Source of the DNA: Saccharothrix sp. HUAS TT1
Lineage (GTDB): Bacteria; Actinomycetota; Actinomycetes; Mycobacteriales; Pseudonocardiaceae
Direction of reading: 5' to 3'
Length of the DNA: 64,000 nt
NCBI RefSeq assembly: GCF_040744945.1
Contig: NZ_CP160453.1
Coordinates: 8,184,001-8,248,000, forward strand
In this document: positions 18,654 to 28,466 of the stretch, piece by piece
How the letters are laid out: every line of letters starts with the position of its first letter
How positions within the stretch are numbered: position 1 is the first letter of the stretch
Notes under the pieces: model-generated
Told to the model about the DNA's origin: nothing
The model's input: the letters and a program-made list of their open reading frames with translations, nothing else
Databases searched by the model: none
Translations under genes and position numbers: made by a program

Positions 18654-19562
18654 GTGAGCAAGCCGAGCGTCACCGACGAGGTCCGATCCGCCCTGGCCGA
18701 GAACCGGCCGGTGGTCGCGTTGGAGAGCACGATCCTGTCCCACGGGCTACCGCCCGGCCGCAACCGCGAGGTCGCCGAACGGCTCGAAGGCGTGGTGCGC
18801 GCCGCGGGCGCCGTGCCCGCCACGATCGCCGTGCTGGGCGGCGTGCCCAGGGTCGGGTTGACCCCCGCCGAGCTGGACCACGTCTGCGACCCGGCGAACG
18901 ACCTGGTCAAGCTGTCGCGGCGGGACCTGGGCGCGGCGTACGCGCTGAAGCGCGACGGCGCGACGACGGTCGCGAGCACGGCGGCCCTGGCGCACGCGGC
19001 CGGGATCGGGGTGTTCGCCACCGGCGGCCTCGGCGGCGTGCACCGGGGCGCGCGGGAGACCTGGGACGTGTCCGCCGACCTGGACGTGCTGGCCACGACG
19101 CCGGTGCTGGTGGTCTGCTCGGGCGTGAAGTCGATCCTCGACGTGGGCGCGACGCTGGAGCTGCTGGAGACCAGGTCGGTGCCGGTGCTCGGGTTCGGCA
19201 CGGACCGCTTCCCCGCGTTCTACCGGCGCGAGTCGGAGTTCGGCGTGCCGTGGCGGGTCGACTCGGCGCGGGACGCGGCGGCGGTCGTGGCGGCGCACCG
19301 CGGGGTGCCCGGTTCGGCGGGCGTGCTGCTGGCCAACCCGATCCCGGCCGACTTCGAGATGGCCGCCGACCTGCACGAACGGCTGCTGGCGGAGGGCCTG
19401 GAGCTGCTGCGGGAGCGGGGCGTGCAGGGCAAGGAGGTCACGCCGGTGCTGCTGGAGCACTTCCACACCGCCAGCGGCGGGGTGAGCCTGGACGCGAACG
19501 AGGAGCTGGTGGTGTCGAACGCCGCCCTGGCCGCGGCGGTGGCCGTGGAGCTGGCGGCGTGA
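18654..19562 (+). CDS. psuG: Pseudouridine-5'-phosphate glycosidase
   Basis: A 302-residue enzyme that splits pseudouridine 5'-phosphate into uracil and ribose 5-phosphate (reversible). Family residues are in place: Glu24 in VALESTILSHG, Asp142 in SADLDV and Lys159 in CSGVKSILDVG; the D-to-K spacing of 17 equals that of E. coli PsuG (D149, K166). FATGGLGGVHRGA and LLANPIPADFEM are family motifs. GTG 18654 has no ribosome site and may be leaderless. It overlaps psuK by four bases, so the pair catabolises pseudouridine from RNA turnover. Confidence 0.96.
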   Translation: MSKPSVTDEVRSALAENRPVVALESTILSHGLPPGRNREVAERLEGVVRAAGAVPATIAVLGGVPRVGLTPAELDHVCDPANDLVKLSRRDLGAAYALKRDGATTVASTAALAHAAGIGVFATGGLGGVHRGARETWDVSADLDVLATTPVLVVCSGVKSILDVGATLELLETRSVPVLGFGTDRFPAFYRRESEFGVPWRVDSARDAAAVVAAHRGVPGSAGVLLANPIPADFEMAADLHERLLAEGLELLRERGVQGKEVTPVLLEHFHTASGGVSLDANEELVVSNAALAAAVAVELAA

Positions 19563-20464
19563 CGGGGATCGTGGTCGTCGGCGACGCCGGGCTGGACGTG
19601 GTGGCCCGGCACGCCGGGCCGATCGTGCACGGCGGCGACTCGCGCGCGGCGGTGACCATCGAGCCGGGCGGCGCGGGCGCGAACACGGCGGTGTGGCTGG
19701 CCGCGTGCGGCGCGTCGCCGGTGTTGGTGGCGCGGGTCGGCGCGGACTCGGCGGGGCGGCAGGTGCACGCCGAGCTGACGTCGGCGGGCGTGCGGTGCGC
19801 GTTCGCCGTCGACACCGGGGCGGCGACGTGCTGCGTGGTGGTGCTGGTGGACGAGACCGGCCAGCGGTCGATGCTGCCCGACCGGGGCGCGAACGCCCGG
19901 TTCTCCCCCGACGACCTGGACCCCGGTTTGTTGCGGGACGCAACGCACCTGCACCTGTCCGGTTACGTGCTGCTGGACGCGTCGTCGCGGCCGGCCGGGC
20001 TGGCGGTGCTGCGGGCGGCCCGGGAGGCGGGCCTGACCACGTCGGTCGACCCGCAGTCGGCGGCGTTGATCTACGACGGGTTCCTGGACGACGTGCGCGG
20101 GGTCGACCTGCTGCTGCCCAACACCGAGGAGCTGGTGGCGCTCACCGGGTCGGCCGAGCCCGCGTCGGCGGCCGCGCTGCTGGACGTGGTCGGCGCGGTG
20201 GCGCTGACGTCCGGCGCGGACGGCGCGAGCTGGGTGGACCGGGACGGCGTGGTGTCCGTGCCCGCGGAGGACGTCGAGTGCGTCGACTCGACCGGCGCCG
20301 GTGACGCGTTCGACGCGGGGTTGCTGGCGGCGTGGCTGGCCGGCGCGTCACGGCGGGACGCGGTGCTCGGCGGCGTGCGCGCGGCGGCGCGGGCCGTGTC
20401 GGGGGTGGGCGCCCAGCCCGCCGCCGCTCAGCCCGCCGCCGTCGCTCAGCCTTCGATGATGTGA
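19559..20464 (+). CDS. psuK: PfkB-family carbohydrate kinase, probable pseudouridine kinase
   Basis: A 301-residue kinase from GTG 19559 (GTGA overlap with the psuG stop). The PfkB features are the N-terminal GGAGANTAVWLAACG and the C-terminal DSTGAGDAFDAGLLAAWL with the catalytic Asp in GAGD. Coupling to psuG makes pseudouridine the likely substrate, phosphorylated at C5'. The last 19 bases run antisense over the 3' end of the DUF3099 gene, and the Ala/Pro/Gln-rich C-terminal tail (AQPAAAQPAAVAQPSMM) seems to be a product of this overlap. Confidence 0.88.
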   Translation: MTGIVVVGDAGLDVVARHAGPIVHGGDSRAAVTIEPGGAGANTAVWLAACGASPVLVARVGADSAGRQVHAELTSAGVRCAFAVDTGAATCCVVVLVDETGQRSMLPDRGANARFSPDDLDPGLLRDATHLHLSGYVLLDASSRPAGLAVLRAAREAGLTTSVDPQSAALIYDGFLDDVRGVDLLLPNTEELVALTGSAEPASAAALLDVVGAVALTSGADGASWVDRDGVVSVPAEDVECVDSTGAGDAFDAGLLAAWLAGASRRDAVLGGVRAAARAVSGVGAQPAAAQPAAVAQPSMM

Positions 20465-20760
20465 TGCGGGCGGGCCTCGATGGCGCGGTGCTCCTTGGCG
20501 AACCGGCTGGCCTTCTCCGCCTTGCGGGGAGGCCGGTCGTTCGCGATCAGCACGGCCATCCACGGCAGCGGGACGGACAGGACGATCAGGGCCAGGGCCA
20601 GCCACCAGGTCTGGTAGAAGACCATCGCCAGGATGAGGCAGGGGATGCGGGCGCCCATGATGATCGCGTACTTGCGCTTGCGCGCGGCGTGCTGCTCCTC
20701 GTAGGAGGGAGCCGCCTCGGTGATGAGCACCGGTGTGCCGTCGCGCTCGGGACTGACCAT
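20446..20760 (-). CDS. DUF3099 membrane protein
   Basis: A 104-residue protein from ATG 20760. It has a polar head with LITEAAPSYEEQHAARKRKY, two membrane helices (IPCLILAMVFYQTWW and LALIVLSVPLPWMAVLIA), and a basic tail PPRKAEKASRFAKEHRAI. This is DUF3099; it accompanies DUF3039 and sigB in actinobacteria. Function unknown. Its 3' end overlaps convergent psuK by 19 bases. Confidence 0.9.
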   Translation of the reverse strand: MVSPERDGTPVLITEAAPSYEEQHAARKRKYAIIMGARIPCLILAMVFYQTWWLALALIVLSVPLPWMAVLIANDRPPRKAEKASRFAKEHRAIEARPHHIIEG

Positions 20761-20856
20761 GCCCCCATCGTCCCACCACCTGGGCGGAATCCACACCTTC
20801 CCGTCCGCCAATTCACACCGGCCGCGCGCCGGCCGCGCTGACCGTACGATCCCGCT

Positions 20857-22350
20857 GTGGTCGCCCTTGATCGCCTGGTGGACGTGCTCGGCAGCCTCGG
20901 CACGCACCTGAGCTGCGCGCCACGCGGGCGGGACGTGGAGTTGCGCGGGGTCGCGCTGCACGACTCGGCGGAGCACACCGCGGCCGCGCCGGACGACGTG
21001 CTGCTGGGCCTCGGCGTGCCGACGCCCGCCGCGGCGGCGCGGTTGGTCGGGTCGACGGCGGCGGCGGCCGTGGTGCTGCACGGGTCTCCGCCGCTGGACG
21101 AGCGGGTGGCCGCGGCGGCGAAGCGGTCCGGGGCGGCGGTGCTGCTGGTGGACCCCTCGGTGCCGTGGGGGCAGCTGGCGAACGTCGCCCAGACGCTGGT
21201 GCTGGGCGGGCAGGGCGCCGGTGACCTGTTCGCCGTCGCGGACGCGATCGCGGCGGTGGTCGGCGGGCCGGTGACGATCGAGGACCAGCAGTCGCGGGTG
21301 CTGGCCTACTCCTACCGGCAGCAGGGCGTCGACCCGGTGCGGGTGCAGACGATCCTGGGCCGGCGGGTGCCGGAGGAGGCGTGGCAGGCGCTGGACTCCT
21401 ACGGCGTCTTCACCCACCTGGCCCGGTCGGACGAGGCGTTGTTCGTGCCGAAGCTGACCGACCAGCTGGGCGGGCGGCTGGTGGCGGCGGTGCGGGCCGG
21501 GCGCGAGCTGCTGGGCTCGGTCTGGGTCGAGGTGGACGACCCGGTCGACGCGGTGCGCGCGGCGGCGCTGGTGGACGGCGCCCGGACGGCCGCGCTGCAC
21601 CTGCTGCGGGCGCGGGCGTCGGCCGACCTGGAGCGGCAGGCCGAGGCGGACCTGGTGATCGAGGCGCTGGACTCCGGCCTGCCCGCGAACCTCGCCCGGC
21701 TGGGGCTGCCGTCGACCGACCTGCGGGTGATCGCCGTGCAGGCGCACGTCGGCGAGGGCGAGCACGGTGCGGCGCTGCTGGCGTTCTCCCGGGCCACGGC
21801 GGGTTTCGGCTGGTCGCGGCCGGGGCGCTCGGCGTTGTTCGGCAACGTGCTCTACACCGTGCTGCCGTGCGGCGAGGACCCGGCGGCGGCGGTGGAGTGG
21901 GTGCGGGCGCTGGGGCGCGAGCTGCCGGCGGAGGCCGTGGTGCTGGCCGGCGTCGGCGGGCGGGCGGACGCGACGTCGCTGCCCGCGTCCCGCGGCGAGG
22001 CCGACGAGTGCCTGGCGCTGGCCGGTGACGAGCCCGTGGTGTACGACGGGGCGTGGGCGCGGGTGCTGCTGCGCCGGTTGGCGGCGGTCGCGGAGGCCGG
22101 GCGGTTGCCGCTGCGCGGGCCGGTCGCGGACCTGGTGCGGCACGACGCCGAGCACGGCACCCAGTACGCGATGACGTTGCGCGCGTGGCTGGCCGCGCAG
22201 GGGGACGCGCGAGAGGCGGCCCGGGTGCTGTCGGTGCACCCGAACACGCTGCGGTACCGGTTGCAGCGGATGGCCGCGGTGACGTCGCTGCCGCTGGACG
22301 ACCCGGAGCAGCGGCTGGCCATGGCGATCGCGCTGGCGATCACGCCCTGA
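20857..22350 (+). CDS. PucR/CdaR-type transcriptional regulator
   Basis: A 497-residue activator-type protein. The N-terminus resembles the PucR ligand domain (VELRGVALHDSAEHTAAAPD), a GGDEF-like spacer domain follows, and the C-terminal HTH_30 is DAREAARVLSVHPNTLRYRL at about residues 450-470. Such regulators often control purine or amino-acid catabolism. The GTG at 20857 has TACGAT ending nine bases before it and no ribosome site, suggesting a leaderless transcript. No obvious target operon adjoins it; nearby psuGK is only a guess. Confidence 0.88.
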   Translation: MVALDRLVDVLGSLGTHLSCAPRGRDVELRGVALHDSAEHTAAAPDDVLLGLGVPTPAAAARLVGSTAAAAVVLHGSPPLDERVAAAAKRSGAAVLLVDPSVPWGQLANVAQTLVLGGQGAGDLFAVADAIAAVVGGPVTIEDQQSRVLAYSYRQQGVDPVRVQTILGRRVPEEAWQALDSYGVFTHLARSDEALFVPKLTDQLGGRLVAAVRAGRELLGSVWVEVDDPVDAVRAAALVDGARTAALHLLRARASADLERQAEADLVIEALDSGLPANLARLGLPSTDLRVIAVQAHVGEGEHGAALLAFSRATAGFGWSRPGRSALFGNVLYTVLPCGEDPAAAVEWVRALGRELPAEAVVLAGVGGRADATSLPASRGEADECLALAGDEPVVYDGAWARVLLRRLAAVAEAGRLPLRGPVADLVRHDAEHGTQYAMTLRAWLAAQGDAREAARVLSVHPNTLRYRLQRMAAVTSLPLDDPEQRLAMAIALAITP

Positions 22351-22502
22351 GGGTCGCCGCGCCGCCGGTGACCCGGCTGCCCGGCAGACCGGCCCCTCGC
22401 CCGGTCGACCCGTCCGCGCCGCCGTGGTGACCGGATGCGCCACCGCCGTCGTCCGGTGGGGCTGGTCCGGCGCGCGCCGACCCGCCGCGAGACGATGGCG
22501 CC

Positions 22503-23990
22503 GTGCTACCCGATCTCTCTGCCGACCTGACCTCCCGGCTGCGCGAGGCGTTCCGCGCCGCCGACTACGACGCGGACGGGGTCGTCGACGTGCTCGGGCC
22601 GCGGGCCCACGCCGCCCTGGGCCGGGGCGAGCCCGAGGCCGCCCGCCGGGCCACCCGGGACGCCGGCGCGCTGGGCACCCTGGTCCGGCTGTTCCTGCTC
22701 GGCGACACCGAACCCGAGGCCGCCGTCCGGGCCGCGCTGCCGGACGTCGACCTCGACACCGCGGTGAAGGCCGAGGTGCTGCGCGGCGCCGGCGACGGGC
22801 TGCGGGCGGGCCTGGACATCCGGCCCTACGGCGACGACGAGGGCTCCTGGTGGGTGATCGCCGACCAGGACGCCGACCAGCGCGGCGGCCCGGTGCCGTC
22901 CGACCACGTCCTGGGCGTCGGCCACGCGTCCATCAGCCTGGCCCGCGCCACCTCGCGCCGCCGGGTGGGCACGCTGCTCGACCTGGGCACCGGCTGCGGC
23001 GTCCAGGCGCTGCACGCGAGCAGGCACGCGGACCGGATCACCGCCACCGACCTGTCCGAACGCGCGCTGGCCCTGGCCGCGGGCACGTTCCGGCTCAACG
23101 AGGTCGACGTGGAGCTGCGCCAGGGCGAGTGGTTCGGCCCGTTGCGCGGCCGGCGGTTCGACCAGGTCGTGTGCAACCCGCCCTTCGTGGTCGGCCCGCC
23201 CCGGGTCGACTACGTCTACCGCGACTCCGGCCTGGCCGGTGACGACGCCAGCGCCCTGGTCGTCCGGCAGCTGCCGGCGTTCCTCAGTGAGGGCGGCGTC
23301 GGCCAGCTGCTGGCCTCCTGGCTGCACCGCCGCGGCGAGGACTGGGCCGACCGGGTGTCGGCGTGGCTGCCGCGCGGCGGCGTGGACGCGTGGTTCGTGC
23401 AGCGCGACGTCGCCGACCCCGCCCTGTACGTCGGCACGTGGCTGCGCGACGCGGGCGTCGACCCGCGCGGCGACGAGGGCCGGGCCAAGGCGTCCGCCTG
23501 GCTGGACTGGTTCGCCGAGAACGACGTCGAGGGCGTCGGGTTCGGCTTCGTCACGCTCCGCCGCACGGACGCCGCGCACGCCGAGGTGGTGTGCGAAGAC
23601 CTGCGCCACGCCTACGACGACCCGCTGGGCCCGGAGTCCGCCGCCTGGCTCGACCGGGTCGACTGGCTGCGCGCCACCGACAACGACCGGCTGCTGGCCA
23701 CCCGCTTCACCGTGCCGGAGACCGTCGTGCTGGAGGAGGTCTCCGCGCCGACCGACGAGGGCTGGGAGGCCGTCGTCCGCCGGCTGCACCGCACCGACGG
23801 CCCCGGCTGGCAGCACGAGCTGGACGAGGTCGCGGCCAGGCTGCTCGCGGGCTTCCGGGGCGCGCTGCCGCTGTCCGACCTGGTGGCGCTGCTGGCCTAC
23901 GCCAACGACCTGGACGCCGACGCGCTCGCCGCCGCCGCGCTGCCGGTGGTCCGCGAGCTGGTCCGGCACGGGATGGTGACGCCGGCGTGA
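22503..23990 (+). CDS. Class I SAM-dependent methyltransferase (RNA/protein type with NPPF motif)
   Basis: A 495-residue protein from GTG 22503. The central Rossmann methyltransferase has motif I TLLDLGTGCGVQALHAS at about residues 160-175 and the N6-adenine/glutamine-type motif VVCNPPFVVGPP near residue 222, as in HemK/RsmC-like enzymes. It is flanked by an N-terminal helical domain (residues 1-150) and a C-terminal alpha/beta domain, the actinobacterial arrangement I recall as DUF7059 and DUF7782. Substrate is unknown but is probably a nucleic-acid base or a protein Gln. It overlaps dtd by four bases. Confidence 0.88.
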   Translation: MLPDLSADLTSRLREAFRAADYDADGVVDVLGPRAHAALGRGEPEAARRATRDAGALGTLVRLFLLGDTEPEAAVRAALPDVDLDTAVKAEVLRGAGDGLRAGLDIRPYGDDEGSWWVIADQDADQRGGPVPSDHVLGVGHASISLARATSRRRVGTLLDLGTGCGVQALHASRHADRITATDLSERALALAAGTFRLNEVDVELRQGEWFGPLRGRRFDQVVCNPPFVVGPPRVDYVYRDSGLAGDDASALVVRQLPAFLSEGGVGQLLASWLHRRGEDWADRVSAWLPRGGVDAWFVQRDVADPALYVGTWLRDAGVDPRGDEGRAKASAWLDWFAENDVEGVGFGFVTLRRTDAAHAEVVCEDLRHAYDDPLGPESAAWLDRVDWLRATDNDRLLATRFTVPETVVLEEVSAPTDEGWEAVVRRLHRTDGPGWQHELDEVAARLLAGFRGALPLSDLVALLAYANDLDADALAAAALPVVRELVRHGMVTPA

Positions 23991-24412
23991 GGGCGGTCGT
24001 GGCGCGCGTCACCGAGGCGTCGGTCACCGTGGACGACGAGGTCGTCGGCGCGATCGGGGAGCCGGGGCTGCTGGTGCTGCTGGGCATCCACGTGGACGAC
24101 GACGTCGCCAAGGCGCACGTGATGGCCCGCAAGCTGCACGAGCTGCGCGTCCTGCGCGACGAGGAGTCGTGCGCCACGACCGGCGCGCCCCTGTTGGTTG
24201 TGAGTCAGTTCACACTCTACGGGGAGACGCGGAAGGGGCGGCGGCCGTCCTGGACCGCCGCCGCCCGCCCCGAGCACGCCGAGCCGTTGGTCCACGAGGT
24301 GTGCGCGGAACTGCGCCGAAGAGGCGCCCGAGTGCAAACGGGACGGTTCGGCGCGATGATGTCGGTGCGGAGTGCGAACGACGGCCCGTTCACCGTGTTG
24401 GTGGAACTCTAG
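23987..24412 (+). CDS. dtd: D-aminoacyl-tRNA deacylase
   Basis: A 141-residue enzyme that removes D-amino acids (and glycine mischarged on tRNA-Ala) from tRNA. The start VRAVVARVTEASVTVDDEVV is characteristic. The active-site motif SQFTLYGETRKGRRP and the Gly-cisPro segment NDGPFTVLVE are both present. GTG 23987 overlaps the methyltransferase stop (GTGA), so the two genes are co-translated. Confidence 0.96.
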   Translation: MRAVVARVTEASVTVDDEVVGAIGEPGLLVLLGIHVDDDVAKAHVMARKLHELRVLRDEESCATTGAPLLVVSQFTLYGETRKGRRPSWTAAARPEHAEPLVHEVCAELRRRGARVQTGRFGAMMSVRSANDGPFTVLVEL

Positions 24413-24487
24413 GTCCTTCTCAGGCAATCCTCAGGATTCGCGGCGCAACCGCTGTGACGGCAGTGACGTCTTCAGGTCGTGGGAAGC

Positions 24488-24515
24488 GGGAACCATTTCG
24501 ACCCGGTTCGCGTTT
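24488..24515 (+). promoter_or_regulatory. SigE/SigH-type (ECF) promoter of sigB
   Basis: GGGAACC (24488-24494), a 16-base spacer, then CGTTT (24511-24515). This matches the ECF consensus of mycobacterial SigE/SigH promoters (GGAAC, N15-17, CGTT), and mycobacterial sigB is known to be transcribed from such a site. It lies about 100 bases before the sigB start, making sigB a likely envelope or oxidative stress target. Confidence 0.7.
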
Positions 24516-24613
24516 CCCCCAGTGTCAGACACCGAAAGGTGGCCGCGCAACGCAGCGCGGGGTGCGCGACACGACCGCACTGCCAGCCCGCGACACAAGG
24601 GGGAGGGAGCTCC

Positions 24614-25606
24614 ATGACCGTCCCGAAGCTCCTCGACCGTCAGGTCGGGAACGAGACGACCAGCACGAGCGCCGAGTTGGACCTCGACGCCCAGGGACCG
24701 GCCGCAGACCTGGTCCGGGTGTACCTGAACGGCATCGGCAAGACAGCGCTGCTGACCGCGGCCGACGAAGTGGAACTCGCCAAGCGGATCGAGGCGGGCG
24801 TCTTCGCGCAGCACAAGCTGGAGACGCACCCGGAGCTGCCGGATGAGCGCCAGCGCGAACTGCGGGCGTTGATCCGCGATGGCCACGTGGCAAAGAACCA
24901 CCTTCTCGAAGCGAATCTGCGCTTGGTCGTTTCCCTCGCGAAGCGATACACCGGGCGGGGAATGCCGCTGCTGGATCTCATCCAGGAAGGCAACCTGGGC
25001 TTGATCCGCGCGGTCGAGAAGTTCGACTACACCAAGGGCTTCAAGTTCTCGACCTACGCGACCTGGTGGATCCGCCAGGCGATCACCAGGGGAATGGCGG
25101 ACCAGGGTCGCACGATCCGGCTCCCCGTCCACCTGGTCGAGCAGGTCAACAAGCTCGCCCGGATCAAGCGCGACCTGCACCAGCAGCTCGGCCGCGAGGC
25201 CACCAACGAGGAGCTGGCCAAGGAGTCGGGCCTGTCGCCGGAGAAGGTGGTCGACCTGCTCGACCACGCCCGCGACCCGGTGAGCCTGGACATGCCCGTC
25301 GGCACCGAGGAGGACGCCCCGCTGGGCGACTTCATCGAGGACTCCGACGCCACCGACGCGGAGAGCGCGGTCATCTCCGGCCTGCTGCAGGACGACCTGC
25401 GCCGGGTGCTGGCCACGCTGGACCAGCGCGAGCAGGCCGTGATCCGGCTGCGCTACGGCCTGGAGGACGGCCAGCCGCGCACGCTGGACCAGATCGGCAA
25501 GCAGTTCGGGCTGTCGCGGGAGCGGGTGCGGCAGATCGAGCGCGAGGTCATGTCGAAGCTGCGGCAGGGCGACCGGGCGGCCAAGTTGCGGGCCTACGCG
25601 AGCTGA
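24614..25606 (+). CDS. sigB: Group 2 (principal-like) sigma factor SigB
   Basis: A 330-residue sigma factor. ATG 24614 follows GGGAGGGAGCTCC. It lacks the long N-terminal arm of SigA but keeps region 1.2 ([20 protein letters not shown]), region 2 ([35 protein letters not shown]) and region 4.2 ([19 protein letters not shown]), close to SigA and so likely to share promoters with it. The conserved neighbourhood (YihY, DUF3039, DUF3099 upstream) and the ECF promoter support sigB. Confidence 0.94.
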   Translation: MTVPKLLDRQVGNETTSTSAELDLDAQGPAADLVRVYLNGIGKTALLTAADEVELAKRIEAGVFAQHKLETHPELPDERQRELRALIRDGHVAKNHLLEANLRLVVSLAKRYTGRGMPLLDLIQEGNLGLIRAVEKFDYTKGFKFSTYATWWIRQAITRGMADQGRTIRLPVHLVEQVNKLARIKRDLHQQLGREATNEELAKESGLSPEKVVDLLDHARDPVSLDMPVGTEEDAPLGDFIEDSDATDAESAVISGLLQDDLRRVLATLDQREQAVIRLRYGLEDGQPRTLDQIGKQFGLSRERVRQIEREVMSKLRQGDRAAKLRAYAS

Positions 25607-25687
25607 TGCGATTCAGCGGCCGGTCACCGCTGTGCGGTATTGACTTGTGACGCCGGTCACGGCACGGTCGTGCGTTACACGAGCCAT

Positions 25688-25722
25688 GCGACACCTCCGC
25701 CCCATTGCGCGGAGGTCGTCGC
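25688..25722. terminator. Hairpin between sigB and the phosphotransferase gene
   Basis: ACCTCCGC (25693-25700) pairs with GCGGAGGT (25709-25716), extended by GCGAC/GTCGC with one bulged base. No T tract. It lies between convergent genes, so it is probably a bidirectional terminator. Confidence 0.5.
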
Positions 25723-25783
25723 ACGCCGAGGAAGGTCGGGGCGGTCGGGGGCCGGCCCGGCCTTCCGCGTTCTCCCGGTTCCC

Positions 25784-26716
25784 CTAGAGCCGCAGGTACT
25801 CCGCCAGCTTCCCGCGGAAGAACCGCACCAACTCCTCGTGCTCCGCGCCGGAATAACCGCGCGGCACGCCTTCGACGATCATGACCAGGCACAGGTACGC
25901 CCGGTACAGCGCGATCCGGGTCTCCTCGACCGCGGTGAACGCGTCCCGGCCGTACCCCGCCAGGAAGTCCTCGTCCGGCTCGGCGAACAACGCCACCGTC
26001 GCGATTTCCGCCAACGGGTCGCCGAAGAACGCCCGCTCCGGGTCGATGACGCCCTCGACGTGCCCGTCGAGCAGGAAGATGTTGGCCTCCCACAGGTCGA
26101 AGTGCACCAGCACCGGCGCGGTGACCTCGTCCAGCAGGTGCGCGTGGGCCGCGAAGGCCGGCCGCACGTCCGGCAGCTCCACGCCGAACCGGTCCGCGTC
26201 GGCCAGCACCGCGTCCACCATCCTCGTGAACGCCTCCCGCCACGTCGCCCCGTTCGGGCCCTGGGGGTAGCCGAACACGTCGCCCCCGATCGCGTGCAGC
26301 CCGCGGACGATCGCGCCCAGCTCACGACGCAGCGCGCCGTGCTCGGCGTCGGTCAGCCGCGGCTTGGCCGACGTCCACGGCTCACCGCGCAACGCCGTCA
26401 TCAGCAGCAGGCCGTCCTCGTGGTGCAGCAGTTCCGGCACCGGCAGCCCGTGCCGCCCCATCAGCCCGAACGCCAGCGCCTCGGTGCTCATCAGGTCGCG
26501 CTCGTAGGTGAGCAGCGGCACGTCCGGCGGCGGCGCGACCTTCAGCACGGACTCGCGGCCGTCCGCCGCCGTCAGCCGGTAGGCGGTGTTGAACATGCCC
26601 TCGGTCAGCTCGACGTGCGCGGCGAGCGGCACGCCGAGGACGCGGCGGAGGAGGGCGTCGAGTTCGGCTTCGGGGAGCCGGCGCTTCGTGAGGCTGTCGA
26701 CCACGACGCGAATCAC
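25784..26716 (-). CDS. Aminoglycoside/choline-type phosphotransferase family protein
   Basis: A 310-residue protein-kinase-like enzyme (APH family). Its N-lobe has [20 protein letters not shown] with the ATP-anchoring Lys. The catalytic loop is [15 protein letters not shown] (H-x-D-x4-N) and the metal Asp lies in [15 protein letters not shown]. The start is probably GTG 26716; the frame stays open further up, over the fumarase start. Such proteins phosphorylate small alcohols or antibiotics, and substrate and resistance role cannot be inferred. It is divergent from the fumarase gene. Confidence 0.82.
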   Translation of the reverse strand: MIRVVVDSLTKRRLPEAELDALLRRVLGVPLAAHVELTEGMFNTAYRLTAADGRESVLKVAPPPDVPLLTYERDLMSTEALAFGLMGRHGLPVPELLHHEDGLLLMTALRGEPWTSAKPRLTDAEHGALRRELGAIVRGLHAIGGDVFGYPQGPNGATWREAFTRMVDAVLADADRFGVELPDVRPAFAAHAHLLDEVTAPVLVHFDLWEANIFLLDGHVEGVIDPERAFFGDPLAEIATVALFAEPDEDFLAGYGRDAFTAVEETRIALYRAYLCLVMIVEGVPRGYSGAEHEELVRFFRGKLAEYLRL

Positions 26717-26792
26717 ACCACGCCGTGCGGACGGTGACGGCGGTATCGGTATAGGTTCGGCGGAACCCGAAGCGCGCAAGGGAGCCCGCGAC

Positions 26793-28466
26793 GTGACCCC
26801 GCCGAACCTCCTGGCACCGACGTTCCAGTACACCGACGTCCTCCCGCTGGCCAAGGACAACCACACCGACTACCGGCTCGTGACGCCGGACGGGGTGTCG
26901 GTCGTCGAGGCGGCCGGCCGGACGTTCCTCCAGGTCGAGCCCGCGGCGCTGACGCTGCTGGCCAAGGAGGCGATCCGGGACATCCAGCACCTGCTGCGGC
27001 CCTCGCACCTGGCCCAGCTGCGCGCGATCGTGGACGACCCCGAGGCCAGCGGCAACGACCGGTTCGTCGCGATGGACCTGCTGCGCAACGCGTGCATCTC
27101 CGCCGGCGGCGTGCTGCCGATGTGCCAGGACACCGGCACCGCGATCGTGATGGGCAAGCGCACCGAGTCCGTGCTCACCGGCGGGACCGACGAGGAAGCC
27201 CTGTCGCGCGGCATCTTCGAGGCGTACCAGGAGCTGAACCTGCGGTACTCGCAGATGGCCCCGGTCACCTTCTGGGACGAGAAGAACACCGGCACCAACC
27301 TGCCCGCGCAGATCGAGCTGTTCACCGCGCCGGGCGTGGAGCCGAAGTACGAGTTCCTGTTCATGGCCAAGGGCGGCGGCTCGGCCAACAAGACGTTCCT
27401 CTACCAGGAGACCAAGGCGCTGCTGAACCCCACGCGGCTGGCCAGGTTCCTGGACGAGAAGCTGCGCTCGCTCGGCACCGCCGCCTGCCCGCCGTACCAC
27501 CTCGCCGTGGTCGTCGGCGGCCTGTCGGCCGAGCAGAACCTGAAGGTCGCCAAGCTCGCCTCCGCCCGCTACCTCGACGGCCTGCCCACCGAGGGCTCGG
27601 CCGCCGGGCACGCGTTCCGGGACGTCGACCTGGAGCAGCAGGTGCTGGAGCTGACCCGGAACTTCGGCATCGGCGCCCAGTTCGGCGGCAAGTACTTCTG
27701 CCACGACGTGCGGGTGATCCGGCTCCCCCGGCACGGCGCGTCCTGCCCGGTCGGCATCGCGGTGTCGTGCTCGGCGGACCGGCAGGCCAAGGCGAAGATC
27801 ACCCCCGAGGGCATCTTCCTGGAGCAGCTGGAGCGCGACCCGGCGCACTTCCTGCCCGAGGTCACCGGCGAGGACCTGTCCGACGAGGTCGTGAACATCG
27901 ACCTGACCCGGCCGATGGCCGAGATCCGGGCGACGCTGTCGGCGTTGCCGGTGAAGACGCGGGTGTCGCTGACCGGACCGCTCGTGGTGGCGCGCGACAT
28001 CGCGCACGCCAAGATCAAGGAACGCCTCGACGCGGGCGAGCCGATGCCGCAGTACCTCAAGGACCACCCGGTGTACTACGCCGGGCCGGCCAAGACGCCC
28101 GAGGGTTACGCGTCCGGGTCGTTCGGCCCGACGACGGCCGGGCGGATGGACTCCTACGTCGAGCAGTTCCAGGCCGCCGGCGGGTCGCTGGTGATGCTGG
28201 CCAAGGGCAACCGGTCCAAGCAGGTGACGGCCGCGTGCTCGGCGCACGGCGGGTTCTACCTGGGTTCGATCGGCGGCCCGGCGGCGCGGCTGGCCCAGGA
28301 CTGCATCCGCAAGGTCGAGGTGCTGGAGTACCCCGAGCTGGGCATGGAGGCGGTCTGGAAGATCGAGGTGGAGGACTTCCCGGCGTTCGTCGTGGTGGAC
28401 GACAAGGGCAACGACTTCTTCGCCGAGACCTCCGCCCCGACCCTCCAGATCTCGTTCCGCAAGTAG
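26793..28466 (+). CDS. fum: Class I (iron-sulfur) fumarate hydratase
   Basis: A 557-residue [4Fe-4S] enzyme for fumarate to L-malate in the TCA cycle. The alpha part is N-terminal and the beta part C-terminal in one chain. The cluster cysteines fit E. coli FumA (C105, C224, C318): Cys111 in MCQDTGTA, Cys232 in AACPPYHLA and Cys318 in ASCPVGIAV. Other motifs are [15 protein letters not shown] and [20 protein letters not shown] 26793 follows AAGGGAG. The stop abuts the convergent DUF397 stop with no gap. Confidence 0.96.
   Translation: MTPPNLLAPTFQYTDVLPLAKDNHTDYRLVTPDGVSVVEAAGRTFLQVEPAALTLLAKEAIRDIQHLLRPSHLAQLRAIVDDPEASGNDRFVAMDLLRNACISAGGVLPMCQDTGTAIVMGKRTESVLTGGTDEEALSRGIFEAYQELNLRYSQMAPVTFWDEKNTGTNLPAQIELFTAPGVEPKYEFLFMAKGGGSANKTFLYQETKALLNPTRLARFLDEKLRSLGTAACPPYHLAVVVGGLSAEQNLKVAKLASARYLDGLPTEGSAAGHAFRDVDLEQQVLELTRNFGIGAQFGGKYFCHDVRVIRLPRHGASCPVGIAVSCSADRQAKAKITPEGIFLEQLERDPAHFLPEVTGEDLSDEVVNIDLTRPMAEIRATLSALPVKTRVSLTGPLVVARDIAHAKIKERLDAGEPMPQYLKDHPVYYAGPAKTPEGYASGSFGPTTAGRMDSYVEQFQAAGGSLVMLAKGNRSKQVTAACSAHGGFYLGSIGGPAARLAQDCIRKVEVLEYPELGMEAVWKIEVEDFPAFVVVDDKGNDFFAETSAPTLQISFRK

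Noticed and set aside
25640..25680. TTGACT as the -35 of a promoter after sigB
   Set aside because: No -10 hexamer at 16-19 bases and no gene downstream on that strand before the convergent phosphotransferase gene.
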